The position numbers and the translations under genes are program-made. The notes beneath the pieces are model-generated. The model searched no databases. It was not told the DNA's origin and was given only the letters and a program-made list of their open reading frames with translations. DNA of 25,565 nucleotides. Origin: Fragilaria radians. Taxonomy: Eukaryota; Bacillariophyta; Fragilariophyceae; Fragilariales; Fragilariaceae. The stretch spans positions 15,862 through 41,426 of the forward strand of contig CAAAJI010000513.1 in assembly GCA_900642245.1 (NCBI GenBank), given 5' to 3'. This document shows positions 1 to 9,550 of this stretch, one piece after another (within the stretch, counting starts at the first letter, position 1; each line of letters begins with the position of its first letter).

Positions 1-249
1 AACATCTATTCAGGACCGTTATATCAATATGGTGAAGAATAACTATTTTAGATTCTTAATAGTAGCTAAGAATCTAGTCAGATTCACGATGGATGAATCT
101 AAGTCGGGAATCTAAGACCACAAATCTAAAATCTTAGGTGTTAAAACTAACACGTAAGCTTTAGAGACTACGTGGCCAAAGAAACACGTTGCAATTTGAT
201 TCACAAGAGATCTAAGATAGAAAGTAACTTTTAGATCATAATCTACAAT
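1..249. repeat. AT-rich leader with clustered AATCTAAG-like motifs
   Basis: No gene is visible. Short variants of GAATCTAAG or its complement recur about every 15 to 40 bases between 45 and 240 (for example near 49, 70, 95, 111, 125, 210 and 231). The stretch lies directly upstream of the decayed copia gag, so it could be the old 5' untranslated region or part of an LTR. No matching second LTR was found in the window, so this is inference. Confidence 0.35.
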
Positions 250-860
250 TTGTATAAACTCTTAGAGCAGCTTAGAGCACAACCTACGGGTAATACCAAG
301 AATGATGAGGTTAAGACAGTTTTGGCACTAATTAATGAGCTGCAAAATCAAGACTCAATTGGTTCTGATGAAGAAATAGACAATTCCATGGCTTCAAAAA
401 CGGCAATGGTATGTAAATTTGCACAAGTACCTCCAGAAATCTGGATGACTCTTTCTGTAGAAGCAAAAAAATGATTGTTAAATGAAAAAAGCTCCAATAG
501 CAGGAAGATGATGAATTAAAAAAGTCAACAAGTAGGAAGGATGTTATCAAAGTTCCTGAAAAAGATAGATCCAATTTCAATTCCTCTAAAGTGCCAAATC
601 ATTATAAAAGGAAAACCTGTGCATTTAGAATTCTATGCTGATGCTGTCCAAAAGACTAATGTTGATGACTCTATCTTAGTAAACACAGATCCTTGATTTA
701 GTAACGCTCTGTCTAGCAAGATTGGTCATGAAAGATTGTAACCTTATTTTGAATTTAGGCCACATGATATTATACAGCAGACACTACGACAGACTACACA
801 ATTAGCCAATTCTACAATTCAGTATCCTATGCGACATCATCTTAAAAGCGGTTTCGAGGG
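250..860 (+). mobile_element. Decayed Ty1/copia remnant: gag piece joined to integrase N-terminal region
   Basis: From about 250 to 474 one frame encodes a gag-like segment with wording typical of diatom copia (KNDEVKTVLALINELQNQDS, then AQVPPEIWMTL). The homology continues in shifted frames to about 600. From 610 the text changes to the stretch that precedes and enters the integrase (FYADAVQKTNVDDSILVNTD; FRPHDIIQQTLRQTTQLANS), interrupted by TGA and TAA codons. Nucleocapsid, protease and most of pol are missing, so gag and integrase were joined by an internal deletion near 605-616. With several frameshifts and stops it cannot be expressed as a polyprotein. The track-style start at 250 would be TTG and is not meant as a real start. 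The family assignment rests on protein wording recalled from diatom copia elements, not on a search. Confidence 0.72.
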
Positions 861-1345
861 TTAAGGCATGAGAAGTTAAATGCAATTTAATAACTTTATA
901 TGAAATGAACAATATTCAGTTTGACATGATTAGATTAGACTAAGCGTCACTTGATTCAAGTGTTTTGATTGTTCTCTTGTAAGGGCATTTAGCGAGTGTC
1001 TCTATGCCTGTTGAATACTACCCATTTTTGAACATCTGGTGTAGTAGGCATCAGTTATGTCAAACATATTGTTGATATTCAACTTTCAAAAATGCCATTT
1101 TCCAAATTGGATAATCATTGAATATATGAAGTCACCTTGGATTGTATAATAATTTGATTTATGAAGCAATTATGGATTCTGAACTGTCAGATTTCGAAGC
1201 CATCATTATCCATTGCGTTGGTTCTTTTTTTAATTTCTACCATGAATTCTTTTCATGGCTACCTGTGCTTGCCTTGTCAACAGTGCAACTTCAAGTTCAT
1301 TGTCAGGGACAAAATTGACCCAAGCACGATCAATGTCGTGACCCG
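616..1345 (+). repeat. Segmental duplication, copy A (pair with 10505-11290)
   Basis: This block, made of the integrase-region copia remnant plus about 480 bases of unassigned flank, recurs in the same orientation at 10505-11290. Shared landmarks include CTCTGTCTAGCAAGATTG (about 708 and 10600), CCTGTTGAATACTACCCATT (about 1007 and 10947), GATTTATGAAGCAATTATGG (about 1156 and 11097) and TTCAAGTTCATTGTCAGGGA (about 1290 and 11230). Homology fades around 1345/11290. Because the copia stop codons and the non-copia flank are shared, the duplication happened after the element had begun to decay. Confidence 0.85.
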
Positions 1346-1573
1346 AGTGTTACATATGAAGGGACAAAATTATACACGAACAAAAATTTGAGAACGCATC
1401 AAATACGAACTTCTTCAAAAATTTGAGAACGCATCAAATAAACTCATTAATATACAACCGAAACTAGTGCAGAGAACTTAGTTTTAGTCCTAGGCTTGAT
1501 ATTCCCGCAACAAATACGGCTCAAAACCCTCCATATACATAGTCTTCCCCTTTTTTATTGATTCTGGTAACTC

Positions 1574-2136
1574 ATGAGGAGATCCATTGTCATTCTTGCA
1601 TTCAAGTCACTCATGGTACGATAGATGTCGACTGACATCCTTTTGCCCTTCAATATGCTAACTACGATTTCTTTTTGCCTTTGTCAAATTCATCGGTGGT
1701 GAAACAGGTATACTCCCATGTTCAGGCCCAACCACTAGAATGTTCATCTTTCACTGCTCTCTTCCTAGAATGTTATGGGGCAAATCAAGAAACCTGCGGG
1801 CGACCTTGTGCCGTCGCGTTGGATTCATTTTTTGAAGAGCCTAATTGTGATAATATACAGGAGTATTGTACTACTCTGTCCTGCTGTGTTCCTTGTATAT
1901 CCCTTGGAGCCGATGTTGTTAATTGTGAAGCCAAAATTCTGTCCTGTAGCGATATCTGTCCAGGAGAGCAATCCTTACCAATACCCTCTAAGCCTTCCAA
2001 GAAACCGTCAGCTCAAAAGCCTTCCAAGAAACCTTCTAAGAAACCGTTTGCAAAAAGGCCCACAATTAAACCTACAATTATTAGACTTACAAAAAAACCA
2101 ACAACTAAGAAACCAACCAAGAAGCCAACTAAATAA
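1574..2136 (+). CDS. Secreted cysteine-rich protein with Lys-Pro-Ser/Thr (PT-repeat) tail, spliced
   Basis: I model two exons, 1574-1615 and 1726-2136, giving 150 residues. Exon 1 starts at ATG 1574 and encodes only a hydrophobic signal peptide (MRRSIVILAFKSLM). The 110-base intron has GTACG at its donor, a CTAAC branch-like site at 1658 and TTCAG at 1725, and both exons are phase 0. Cleavage is predicted near MA|QP. The mature part has 12 cysteines in about 85 residues (including CGRPC, SCCVPC, SCSDIC), enough for six disulfides, followed by a basic tail of KPSKKPS and KPT(K/I) units. Such Cys-rich/PT-repeat proteins occur in secreted and cell-surface proteins of diatoms and other stramenopiles, but their function is not known. 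The exon 1 reading frame is also conserved in two other copies in the window (10414 and 14828), which supports the model. A second in-phase acceptor at 1707 would add six residues. Without the intron the frame has no ATG. The start and splice sites are inferred, not proven. Confidence 0.72.
1616..1725 (+). other. Intron of the PT-repeat gene
   Basis: A GT donor follows ATG at 1613-1615, and a pyrimidine-rich stretch (TTTCTTTTTGCCTTTG, 1667-1682) precedes the acceptors AAACAG (ends 1707) and TTCAG (ends 1725). Both acceptors keep phase 0 and differ by 18 bases. Unspliced reading stops at TAG 1622-1624, two codons after the donor begins. The donor and the CTAAC site are kept in the copies at 10456 onward and 14786 downward. 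Confidence 0.65.
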
Positions 2137-2350
2137 GTAATGGTCATTCAATCTTTAATGGTTAAGTCTAGCTACCAAAATAATTGGTTGCAAAAGAGAT
2201 TACCATGTGTATTGTGTTCAGGTGCATAATTTAGAACATGTAGTAAAAAAACTCCAACTTAGTAATTGCAAGAAATAAGCCTAATTATTTGCATCTCATT
2301 TTTATCCAAATTAGTATGGCTGCAATGTTCAGTTTGCTGAGTCCTGAAGA

Positions 2351-2399
2351 TGTGTGATACAATATTTAATTAAGGAGAATGTTGTATCGCGCATGTGCG
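2351..2399 (+). other. Imperfect hairpin downstream of the PT-repeat gene
   Basis: TGTGTGATACAA (2351) is complementary to TTGTATCGCGCA (about 2382-2393), with an AT-rich loop of roughly 19 bases holding TTAATTAA. The same fold is present in the inverted copy at 13991-14040, where sequence changes largely keep pairing. It may be a 3' RNA structure, a recombination-prone palindrome or the trace of a small element; the sequence does not decide this. Confidence 0.45.
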
Positions 2400-2400
2400 A

Positions 2401-2590
2401 AAATGCCAACCACTAGGAAACCAACTAAGAAATCTAGTAAAGAAGTAGTGGCCATGCAATCTTTAGAGGTTCACTCCAGCTAACAAAAATGATTGATTTC
2501 CAAAGAGAATGGCAAACATAATTAACCCTAAGTATTTGTGTTCAAGTGTATGAATTAGAACTTGTAATAAATATAGAATGCAATAAAAAC
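2401..2590 (+). repeat. Partial third copy of the PT-repeat gene 3' end
   Basis: The stretch begins with an (A/C)CAAC(C/T)A-rich coding tail and continues through GGCCATGCAATCTTTA, GGTTCACTCCAGCTA and AACAAAAATGATTG, which align with 2100-2250 (the last codons, stop and 3' flank of the intact gene). GTGGCCATGCAATCTTTA matches the inverted copy (near 14250) better than the adjacent gene. It is a non-coding leftover, with GTAAAGAAGTAG giving an early stop, and it records an additional duplication event. Confidence 0.7.
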
Positions 2591-4481
2591 AAGGCTACTA
2601 GTTCGGTCATTTACTGCATCAATGTTTAAGACGATGGCTACCTTGAATGGATCTTATTCAATTTGTTGAGATGATTTGTCATCCAGCATTATTTCACACA
2701 ATACAAGCCAGAGACTACATAAAAACATTTTTAATCAAATTTTATGGGCGCCTTCAATGCCAACATACTCCATCGATTCACGAAGAAGATTTCTCTTTTG
2801 CACTTTCTAGTTCCATTACTTGAAGTCCCTTGAATGGAGTAAAACCATTGTTGACTGGGTAAACAAAGATTTCAGTGGTAAACAAAATTCCAAAATGGCA
2901 TTGCTGGCGCACAAGATGGCTTTTTCCTCAAAGTGAAGTTGTAAAAATTGCCTTTTGATAAAATCCGCTTTCGTCACGTGTGAAAGAAATAGCCAACGTG
3001 TAACAATTGATATTGGATGTATGGATTGCATCTCACTGATCAAATTCAACTATCGGCCCAGATAACCTGATTTTAATTGCATGAGCCAGCATAACAAGCG
3101 AAAAAAGCTCAATTGATAAGAGGCCTGATTGTTGCCGTTGCCTCTAACATCGATACTACTCATGTGTGGTTAAATCAAATCATACATGATCTTCGTCGTC
3201 CTCATCTTCTTTAATACTTTGGTTGTTTAGAATCCAATAATGGTATGGCTTTTTTCCATAAAAAAAAGTAAACAGCAGTCATACCTCAATTCTTTAAGTT
3301 GCTTGAATGTTGCGCTTTTTCATGGTCCTAATCAAGAAACACCTTAAGCACAAGCTTCTTGTTCTTATATTCCTTGTTAATTTTTTGAAGGGACACTCAG
3401 CCCCATATTTATTGATGACAAGCTTGAGAAATAAGATATGGTCATGGCACATAGATTGCAGACGTCATATCTGCTATAATTTTGAAGATGTATCTTATCT
3501 ATTATCTCTTTAACTCTATGGGGGGGGAGCTTGTCTTTATTACCAAAATGACATTCCCTTGAAGGTCAAGGTGAAGTTCACCCTCCAGAGCTAGTTAGTT
3601 CAATATTTGAACCAGAACGGATTCTTTTTAAGGCTCACTGCCTAACCTGCTCTGCCAAATTCTTCAGAGAAGTCGAGGCTGGCTCACTCGTAGTTTAAAA
3701 TCCTCTTCAACGCTAGGCCTGTATTATCATGAGCTTTAAGCCCTGAGCTAAATTAAAAACAAATTTTCAACTTCATTCCTTTATATTGATGGATAAGTAG
3801 AATTTATTTTAAGATTTTTTTCTTGGCAACTATCGCAAGATGGATTTTAAACGTAATCTTGGAATCATTCGTAATCTAAGGATTACCATAAGAAGAAAAC
3901 AATGATAATTAATTGGACTTTAAAACCTATCCACAATCTATCACTGTGGAATGGCACTTGCTTAAAACTATATAATCAACTTGACCAAAGTTAATAGGTT
4001 CAGAACAATGGAGTGATGAAATACTTCAATATTACTCTGACTAGTAACCGAAATACCGAAGACCCTCTATATCAATAAAAAGGTAATTCTTCATTAAATT
4101 TCAAAGCATCAATACGTTTAAGCCATAACTTAAGAGTTGTTACAACAGCCTGGTTCATATTTCTTAACAGAAATGAATGAGTACGAATTGGCTTCCCACG
4201 TACCTTCCTTTTACTGCGTATTGAAATGGATGACATTTATGTCACAGACATTGGGTTGTAGGAATAATTGTGAAATGTAAGATCGTTAGTAGAGGAAGCA
4301 ATATCTCCTGTGGAAAACACAAATATATCTTGGTGACTTTTGTCATAAATCAAAGGCTGTTGTCTTACTTAATCTCCGTGTGCATGGCGATGCAAAGAAT
4401 TGACAATGAAATCATTTCATGGCAAAGACATAGGTCAATGGATTAATGAAAAAACAATATTGTTCAATTGAATAAGTGACT
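2591..4481. other. Intergenic region without recognisable gene
   Basis: Only short open frames of at most 77 codons occur (for example 2816-3049 minus and 3307-3513 plus), with no recognisable motif or coding-like composition. A run of eight G lies at 3520-3527 and an A run at 3263-3268. Nothing in the stretch could be matched to the other elements of the window. Regulatory sequence or old mobile DNA cannot be excluded. Confidence 0.5.
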
Positions 4482-5540
4482 TTATTTGATTTCCTTTCGT
4501 AGATTCATAAATGATCCCATGGAATGAGATTCAAGAGATTGCAAAGGTGACAGTTGGTGTTGTTGTCCTAACAATTGTAACATGCCTCTTCCGAAGGCTT
4601 TTCCAATATGACAGTACGTATCGGCTCGGCCATAGTAATGATATATTTCATGGTAGGATGTGCCATTTTCAACAACATAGGGTGCCGTACGAACAAAAAG
4701 GGACGTTGCACCGAATTCGGAAGACTGTGCAACTCGACGCTCTGCCGCTCGCATGGCAAGGACACGATCAGCATCTTCACCTTACGAATGAAGCCCATGC
4801 ATACCTAATTCTCCCAGAATCACTGGTAGGTTGGGAGATTCCAAGTCCAGTCGAATCGAACGTATCAAATTTGCCAAATTGAATTCGTATTCCTTCACCA
4901 TATCTAAATTCAGCATATCGTTCCAGCCCTGAAACCATACCAGTCCCGCTAATGTATAACCTTGACCTCCTCGGTTGTAATTTGGAATAATGTTTGGTAA
5001 TTCATTGTCCAAGGTGGTCTGAATATCTGTAATCATCTGTCTGTATTCCCAACCATAATACATGGGTTTCGTTCCCGAATACTTTCCAACACCTGAAAGT
5101 GGTGGGCGAAAGTCAATAGCAAGGTTCCTACCACCATAGGCAGCTTTCAGTAATAGTATTGGTTGTTGATGACGACATGGAAGGCGGGAGAAATAATCTC
5201 CCAATACCCAACCAAACTCCAATTCCGGACCAATGTGATCTCCATCAGCTGCGCCTAGACCAGCTCGTAGCTTTCCTACCTGATCATCAAATTTGATATA
5301 CACATCATCTCTTTCAGCCCAATTGTTGGATGTATAATTCCACAAATGTTCGTATTCCTTTCTTGTTGATGTGTCATTGATTAGCAGCCTTAGATGGTCT
5401 AAAGATCCCATTCCGACCATATTTGATTGTCCATCGAGCAAGAACACCTGAACTGGACCCTCTTTGCAGTCATCTTGGCTTGCGGTGATACCACTAATTG
5501 TCCAAATCAGTAACAAAATTCTCGCGATGTTGAACTTCAT
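4482..5540 (-). pseudogene. Secreted sialate O-acetylesterase-like (SASA/CE6-type) carbohydrate esterase with one in-frame stop
   Basis: The predicted product is an SGNH-fold carbohydrate esterase that removes acetyl groups from sugars, acting outside the cell or in the secretory path. I choose the start at 5538-5540, codon 12 of the longest frame, because it places a signal peptide directly at the N-terminus (MKFNIARILLLIWTISGITA). Counting from there, LLDGQSNMVGMG carries the nucleophile Ser39; LVWFQGWND (about 201-208) is the conserved WxQGxxD-like block; HEIYHYYGRADTYCHIGKA near the C-terminus holds the expected His region. The frame meets TAA at 4782-4784 (codon 253) right after GELGMHGLHS, then continues in the same frame for 99 codons with family-like sequence (GEDADRVLAMRAAERRV) to a stop at 4482. 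So one base substitution (such as CAA to TAA) or a sequencing error explains the break. The truncated protein would lack the His region and should be inactive. Family assignment is firm; loss of function is inferred. Confidence 0.8.
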
Positions 5541-6339
5541 GGGATGATTTTGGAGTTCTTTCCAAGAAAACAATGTGGAATTAGCAAATTCATCAATTTT
5601 TGATTGCAGGAGTTTTTATTTCCGTAGCATCCCCCGTGCCCTGTACTTGAACAGCAGGTTGTTCGTTGTTGAAGCAAGGTGATTTAAACGATTGATCTAT
5701 TATGATCAAAATCTTTGTAGCGGTAACTTTAATGAGAAATGGAGTCTCACCGATCTCCTGAATTGATCATTCTGAACTGATCTAATGATTTCCCATAGCA
5801 CGCAACTGCTTGTTGAATTGATTTGATATGTATCAATTCATCATAAAGTGATTTTACTCTGGCAAAATTTAGTACCTTATTTGCAAATGCTAAAAACTCA
5901 ATGACTTGTTTTGACATACTATTTCATATCATTTGATCATGGGGAAAGAAGTCAATCCTTTCATTCCTTTTGCCTCTTTTCTTTTTCTAAACTCAATCTT
6001 CCGTTTGAAGTGCGTGAGATTCTGTTTGACGTTATATCCTCAAGCGACAAAAATCTCTCAATCCATTTACATCATGTATTGCTTCAAAACCTGATAGTGT
6101 AGATCTAGTGGGGATAACCTTCTATTTTTTACGCATTGACTGATAACCTTCATCTTTTAAGTGTTGACTGAATTTATCCATGTTCCATTTCCATTATTAC
6201 TTGACTATTGGATACTCTTGAAAGGCAGAATCACCATTCCAATTTTCACTCTTGGATCCATAGGATCTTAGTGTCAGTTTACCTCCTCTAGTTTGTTTTA
6301 AAGCTTGATAATTCTAACAAGTTTTATCATATTGCTCTG
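5541..6339. other. AT-rich intergenic region upstream of the esterase
   Basis: This stretch should hold the promoter of the minus-strand esterase and then runs into the truncated 3' end of the copia element. TGAATTGAT and TTGATCAT-like words recur between 5690 and 5940 (TTGATCTAT, TGATCAAAAT, TGAATTGATCATT, GAATTGATTTG, TTTGATCATGG). The open frame at 5911-6102 has no recognisable content. No RNA gene was seen. Confidence 0.4.
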
Positions 6340-6344
6340 ATTCA

Positions 6345-7140
6345 CACTATTCACCAAAAAAACGAGATTCATCTAATTCTGGATGATCACCAGGTTCTAA
6401 AGGAGCATGAATTTCATTCTTAGGGACTGCTTCTCCAAACATTTTCTCATACTTCAATAATATTTTCTTCAAAAATGTATGGGATCCTCATGTAAGTACA
6501 TTTTCAGGTTCAGTAACACGGAAAAAATCTCTCCCAAGATGATACATAGGAGGACCAACACCTTTCACAATGTATCCTTTAGCTTTCAACAATCCAAAGA
6601 ATCCATTTGGGTCTTTACCAACATAGAGTAAATCATCAACCAATACAGCCAAATATTCATAGGGATCACCTTTATCACACATCCAAACATCTGGATCACA
6701 TTTTGACGGAAACCATCCTTGCTCATGCATTTCATCAGCCCAATAATCATGGTAACGGGCACCGGAGCTCTTCAAACCACATAAAGCTTTGATGATAAGC
6801 AAGGTATGTCCAGCAAATTCTCCAAAATCAGGTCCAGCAACAAAAGCAATTTTCTAACAGGTTTTAGATAAAAGGTATGCAGAACCAATATCACCTACAC
6901 ACATGGAGAGACCATTCAATTCACCAATAAACATAACAGTACAGAGGGACTTTAGGGGTACAACAGAAGAATAGGTTGACTCAGGATCCACATTCCTTGT
7001 CAAATCACCTCGAGCAACACATCTTTCACGTCTTCGATAATCATGTTTGCAATCATAAACAATTTTCACTTTGATTTTCTCATAGCCATCTGGGTTAGGA
7101 GCTCCAATACCAAGGGATTTAAATGTCTTATATTCAAAGA
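6345..7140 (-). pseudogene. Copia reverse transcriptase segment, 3' truncated
   Basis: Two open pieces (7069-6854 and 6802-6488) and short shifted joints together cover the RT fingers and palm. Blocks include KHDYRRRERCVARGDLT, STYSSVVPLKSL, VGDIGSAYL, IKALCGLKSSGARYHDYWAD and the catalytic box YLAVLVDDLLYV with both Asp residues, then YHLGRDFF. After 6488 the frame continues to PLEPGDHPELDESRF and then loses homology near 6345. The RNase H part expected next is missing. RT copies element RNA to cDNA; this fragment has at least two stops and cannot be active. Confidence 0.85.
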
Positions 7141-7276
7141 TTTACTTCATTTCTAGAGCACGAGCATCGCTCTATAATTTATTCCCATTCTCATTATCAA
7201 GCCATACAGCATCTTCAAAGTTATATGGAAAAAACTTTACCAGGTCTATGCCTCATGGTACTCAAATGAACTTGCT

Positions 7277-8032
7277 TTAAAAGACGATTGGTTTTCTTTT
7301 CCTTCTTGGCATATCTTCATCATCTTTCCATCCAGGGGTTTCTATCAAATCATTTCTCTTAGCATAATCAGCAATAGCATCTTTTCCAATGATACTTAGT
7401 GGCTCCCAATTACAGGAGTTATCTTCCCATTTAACAAGAACCTTTACCTGTCCTTCAACTCTACGATGATCTAGGATTTCCTTGAAAGTCCAAAACTTTT
7501 CATCTTGAAGTTCACGCTTGATATCATCTTGATGTTGCTTCTCAAGATGGGCTAAGATTTGGTTGTAGGCTAAAATATCCTCACGAGAACCATCACCCAA
7601 TGAAACATGATACTGTCTCCAGCCATCATTGACAGGTTCACCATTTTCATCAATATCAAAGTTATCAGAAACTTCTTCCACAATTTTGGCACGGTGTATA
7701 GAACCATCTACTTCACGTTCACTTAGGTATGTAAGTCCAATAATGTTTGAAGGGGTAAATACAGTGACCTTACCGTCAGTTGACACAACAATCTTGGATT
7801 CACTCTCCCCATCAGCTGAAGCATCAGGTACAGGTCTTACATCAGCACGCTGGTTGGGATCAAGAGGGTCATCAGCAGGTCTTACATCACTACGCGCAAT
7901 CACCATATGGGTATCATCAGTTAACACCAAAAATGTTAAGGCATCACCCACATTTTCTGTAATTCCAACAAAGCGACCACATTTTTCCTTTGAATCAGGG
8001 AAAGGATTTCCAGGATCAAGGTAAAGAATATG
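7277..8032 (-). pseudogene. Copia integrase-RT linker with chromodomain-like segment
   Basis: The 7277-7951 frame starts as an acidic linker (RPADDPLDPNQRADVRPVPD; STDGKVTVFTPSNIIGLTYL). It ends with FKEILDHRRVEGQVKVLVKW, EDNSCNWEPLSIIG and ADYAKRNDLI, which reads like a chromodomain: a hydrophobic strand, a V-KW strand, a W-EP motif and a C-terminal helix. In diatom copia elements a similar block follows the integrase. In other LTR elements such domains guide integration to particular chromatin, so a targeting role is inferred here by analogy only. The reading frame is intact over this segment, then breaks at 7260. Confidence 0.7.
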
Positions 8033-8670
8033 CTAGTAGAAATAGAGTAGCAATAAAGCACTGATAGCTGGGGTGGTTCTAAATCCAACATACATAGGGG
8101 TTTGACCATTTAATGTAGCATGTTCAAATCGGTTCAGAATGTATACAACATAAACCATACACAATAGCCACAACTCAGGGGGTGCACCAACACAATCCAT
8201 TGTCATATTGGTCATTGACTTTATTTCTTGAATACGTCTTTCAGCAGGATTCTGATTTTGGTAGTGGGGTTTTGAATGTTTATCAACTATGTGATACTGG
8301 TCTAGGATCTCAATAACTGCCTTGGATATTTCTGATTTGGCATTATCTGAAAATAATCCTTTCATAGCTCCAAAGCTTTGAATAAAATCCATCAAAACAC
8401 TGGGGAACTTGGACTGTGTTTTCATGGCATGCACACTTGTAAACATGGACTTCATTCCCACAAATAACTGGGCACAAGTTGAACCATCATGAGTTGTAGT
8501 ATTTGCAAAGATAGTATCTGTGGCATAATCTTCATCAAGGCGTCTCACATTTAAAGCAGGGAAACAACTTTGGAAATGCCTGCAAAGGGTTAAACAACTC
8601 TCTTGAACAGCATACTGCGTGGTGGCTTCCAAGGAAAATATTTGCGTAAGTTGGGCCAATCACAATTCTT
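8033..8670 (-). pseudogene. Copia integrase core segment
   Basis: The open segment contains the DDE integrase triad in order: DYATDTIFAN (first Asp), GLFSDNAKSEIS (second Asp) and QNPAERRIQEIK (catalytic Glu), followed by the usual PPELWLLCMVYVVYILNRFE and NGQTPMYVGFRTTP text. Integrase inserts the cDNA copy into the genome. All three acidic residues remain, but the frame begins after a shift against the protease and ends at 8033 just before the linker, so a continuous polyprotein is not possible. The upstream ATTQYAVQESCLTLCRHFQS part is homologous to the remnant at 790-850. Confidence 0.82.
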
Positions 8671-8679
8671 CCTACAGCT

Positions 8680-9549
8680 TTATGTTGGGTTAACATATAC
8701 TTGCAATAACAAATCTTCAGCTTCTGAACCAGCAATATCTCCATCTCCAACAAAAGGATGGACACTGTAGAATTCATCAGAATCCAAAGCATCAGGGTCA
8801 ATAGTTTCAATTGCCTTGAACCATTCCTCATCATCATCAGTATCATGTAACTCATCTGAATTCCACTTTAATGGGGAAGTTATCTCTACATGGATTAAAA
8901 TATCAATTTCTTCATCAGTAGGATACTCCATTGGAAGGTACAATAATCCACCTTGATACCAATATTTGAACACATAACCATCAGGAGTTATAATCTTTTG
9001 AGTGCGACCAAAACGGCAGGCTTTACAGGACACTTTCACTTTTAATCCATGGCTTTCACACTGGTCTGGACAAATGATGGATTTGCCCTTTCCATATCCA
9101 ACCATGTTATGAAATACACCAATCACTCTTTCACCAGTACTGGCAGTTAACACAGTATGATAAGTACCAAAAGACAAATTTAACATCTCAATATTATCGG
9201 TACATCCAATCACATCAACACATTGGCAATCAACAGATTCTCCCCATAGTCTCATAGATTCACCAGCTAAACCATTGTTTGATCCACCATCAATCAAACC
9301 ATCAATAATCCTCTCATCAGTTTGCATAGGAGATACTTGGATGACAGTGTTTGCATTTAGACGACAAATGGAATAATGAGTACCATCGGGATCGGTATGA
9401 ACAGTGGTTGCATCCACTTGATGCTGTCTTACTGTTGATGTGGCAAAGATAGAATGGATTGTTGGAGTTGTAATGGTTGTTTGACCATCACCATTATTGT
9501 TACTTGTAGTTGCTCCAGCTCTCTCTGCAGTTGTAGTAGCATTGATCAT
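8680..9549 (-). pseudogene. Copia aspartic protease (retropepsin-like) segment
   Basis: This 289-codon open segment holds GLIDGGSNNGLAG, the retropepsin active-site block of copia polyproteins (D-x-G with a preceding hydrophobic pair), followed by conserved-looking text such as CQCVDVIGCTDN, YGKGKSIICPDQCESHG and DGYVFKYWYQGGLLYLPM. Retropepsin cuts the Gag-Pol polyprotein inside the particle. The Asp-Gly-Gly variant in place of D-S/T-G is common in diatom copia wording I know. The segment ends in an acidic linker at about 8690 where the frame is lost. It is part of the truncated element and not an independent gene. Confidence 0.75.
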
Positions 9550-9550
9550 G

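Larger units (their letters stand above)
1345..2405 (+). repeat. Inverted segmental duplication carrying the PT-repeat gene (pair with 13990-15055)
   Basis: The block contains the whole secreted PT-repeat gene with its upstream and downstream flanks. Its reverse complement is present at 13990-15055. Matches run from the ATATGAAGG(G/A)ACAAAATT area at 1353 (partner about 15047) to the GCGCATGTGCG area at 2390 (partner about 13991). Copy A keeps an open gene while the partner is broken. The block begins where copy A of the copia-derived duplication ends, so both belong to one larger mosaic. Confidence 0.85.

Noticed and set aside
1..60. Resemblance of AACTATTTTAGATTCTTAAT to the reverse complement near 21020, as a possible shared LTR
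   Set aside because: Match covers only about 20 AT-rich bases and does not extend; chance is likely.
1675..1725. TTG-started extension of the PT-repeat frame upstream of exon 2
   Set aside because: No ATG in frame; the stretch looks like intron (T-rich tract, two acceptors) and an upstream signal-peptide exon explains it better.
4511..4882. Plus-strand open frame of 123 codons
   Set aside because: It lies opposite the esterase coding strand, which carries family motifs; shadow frame.
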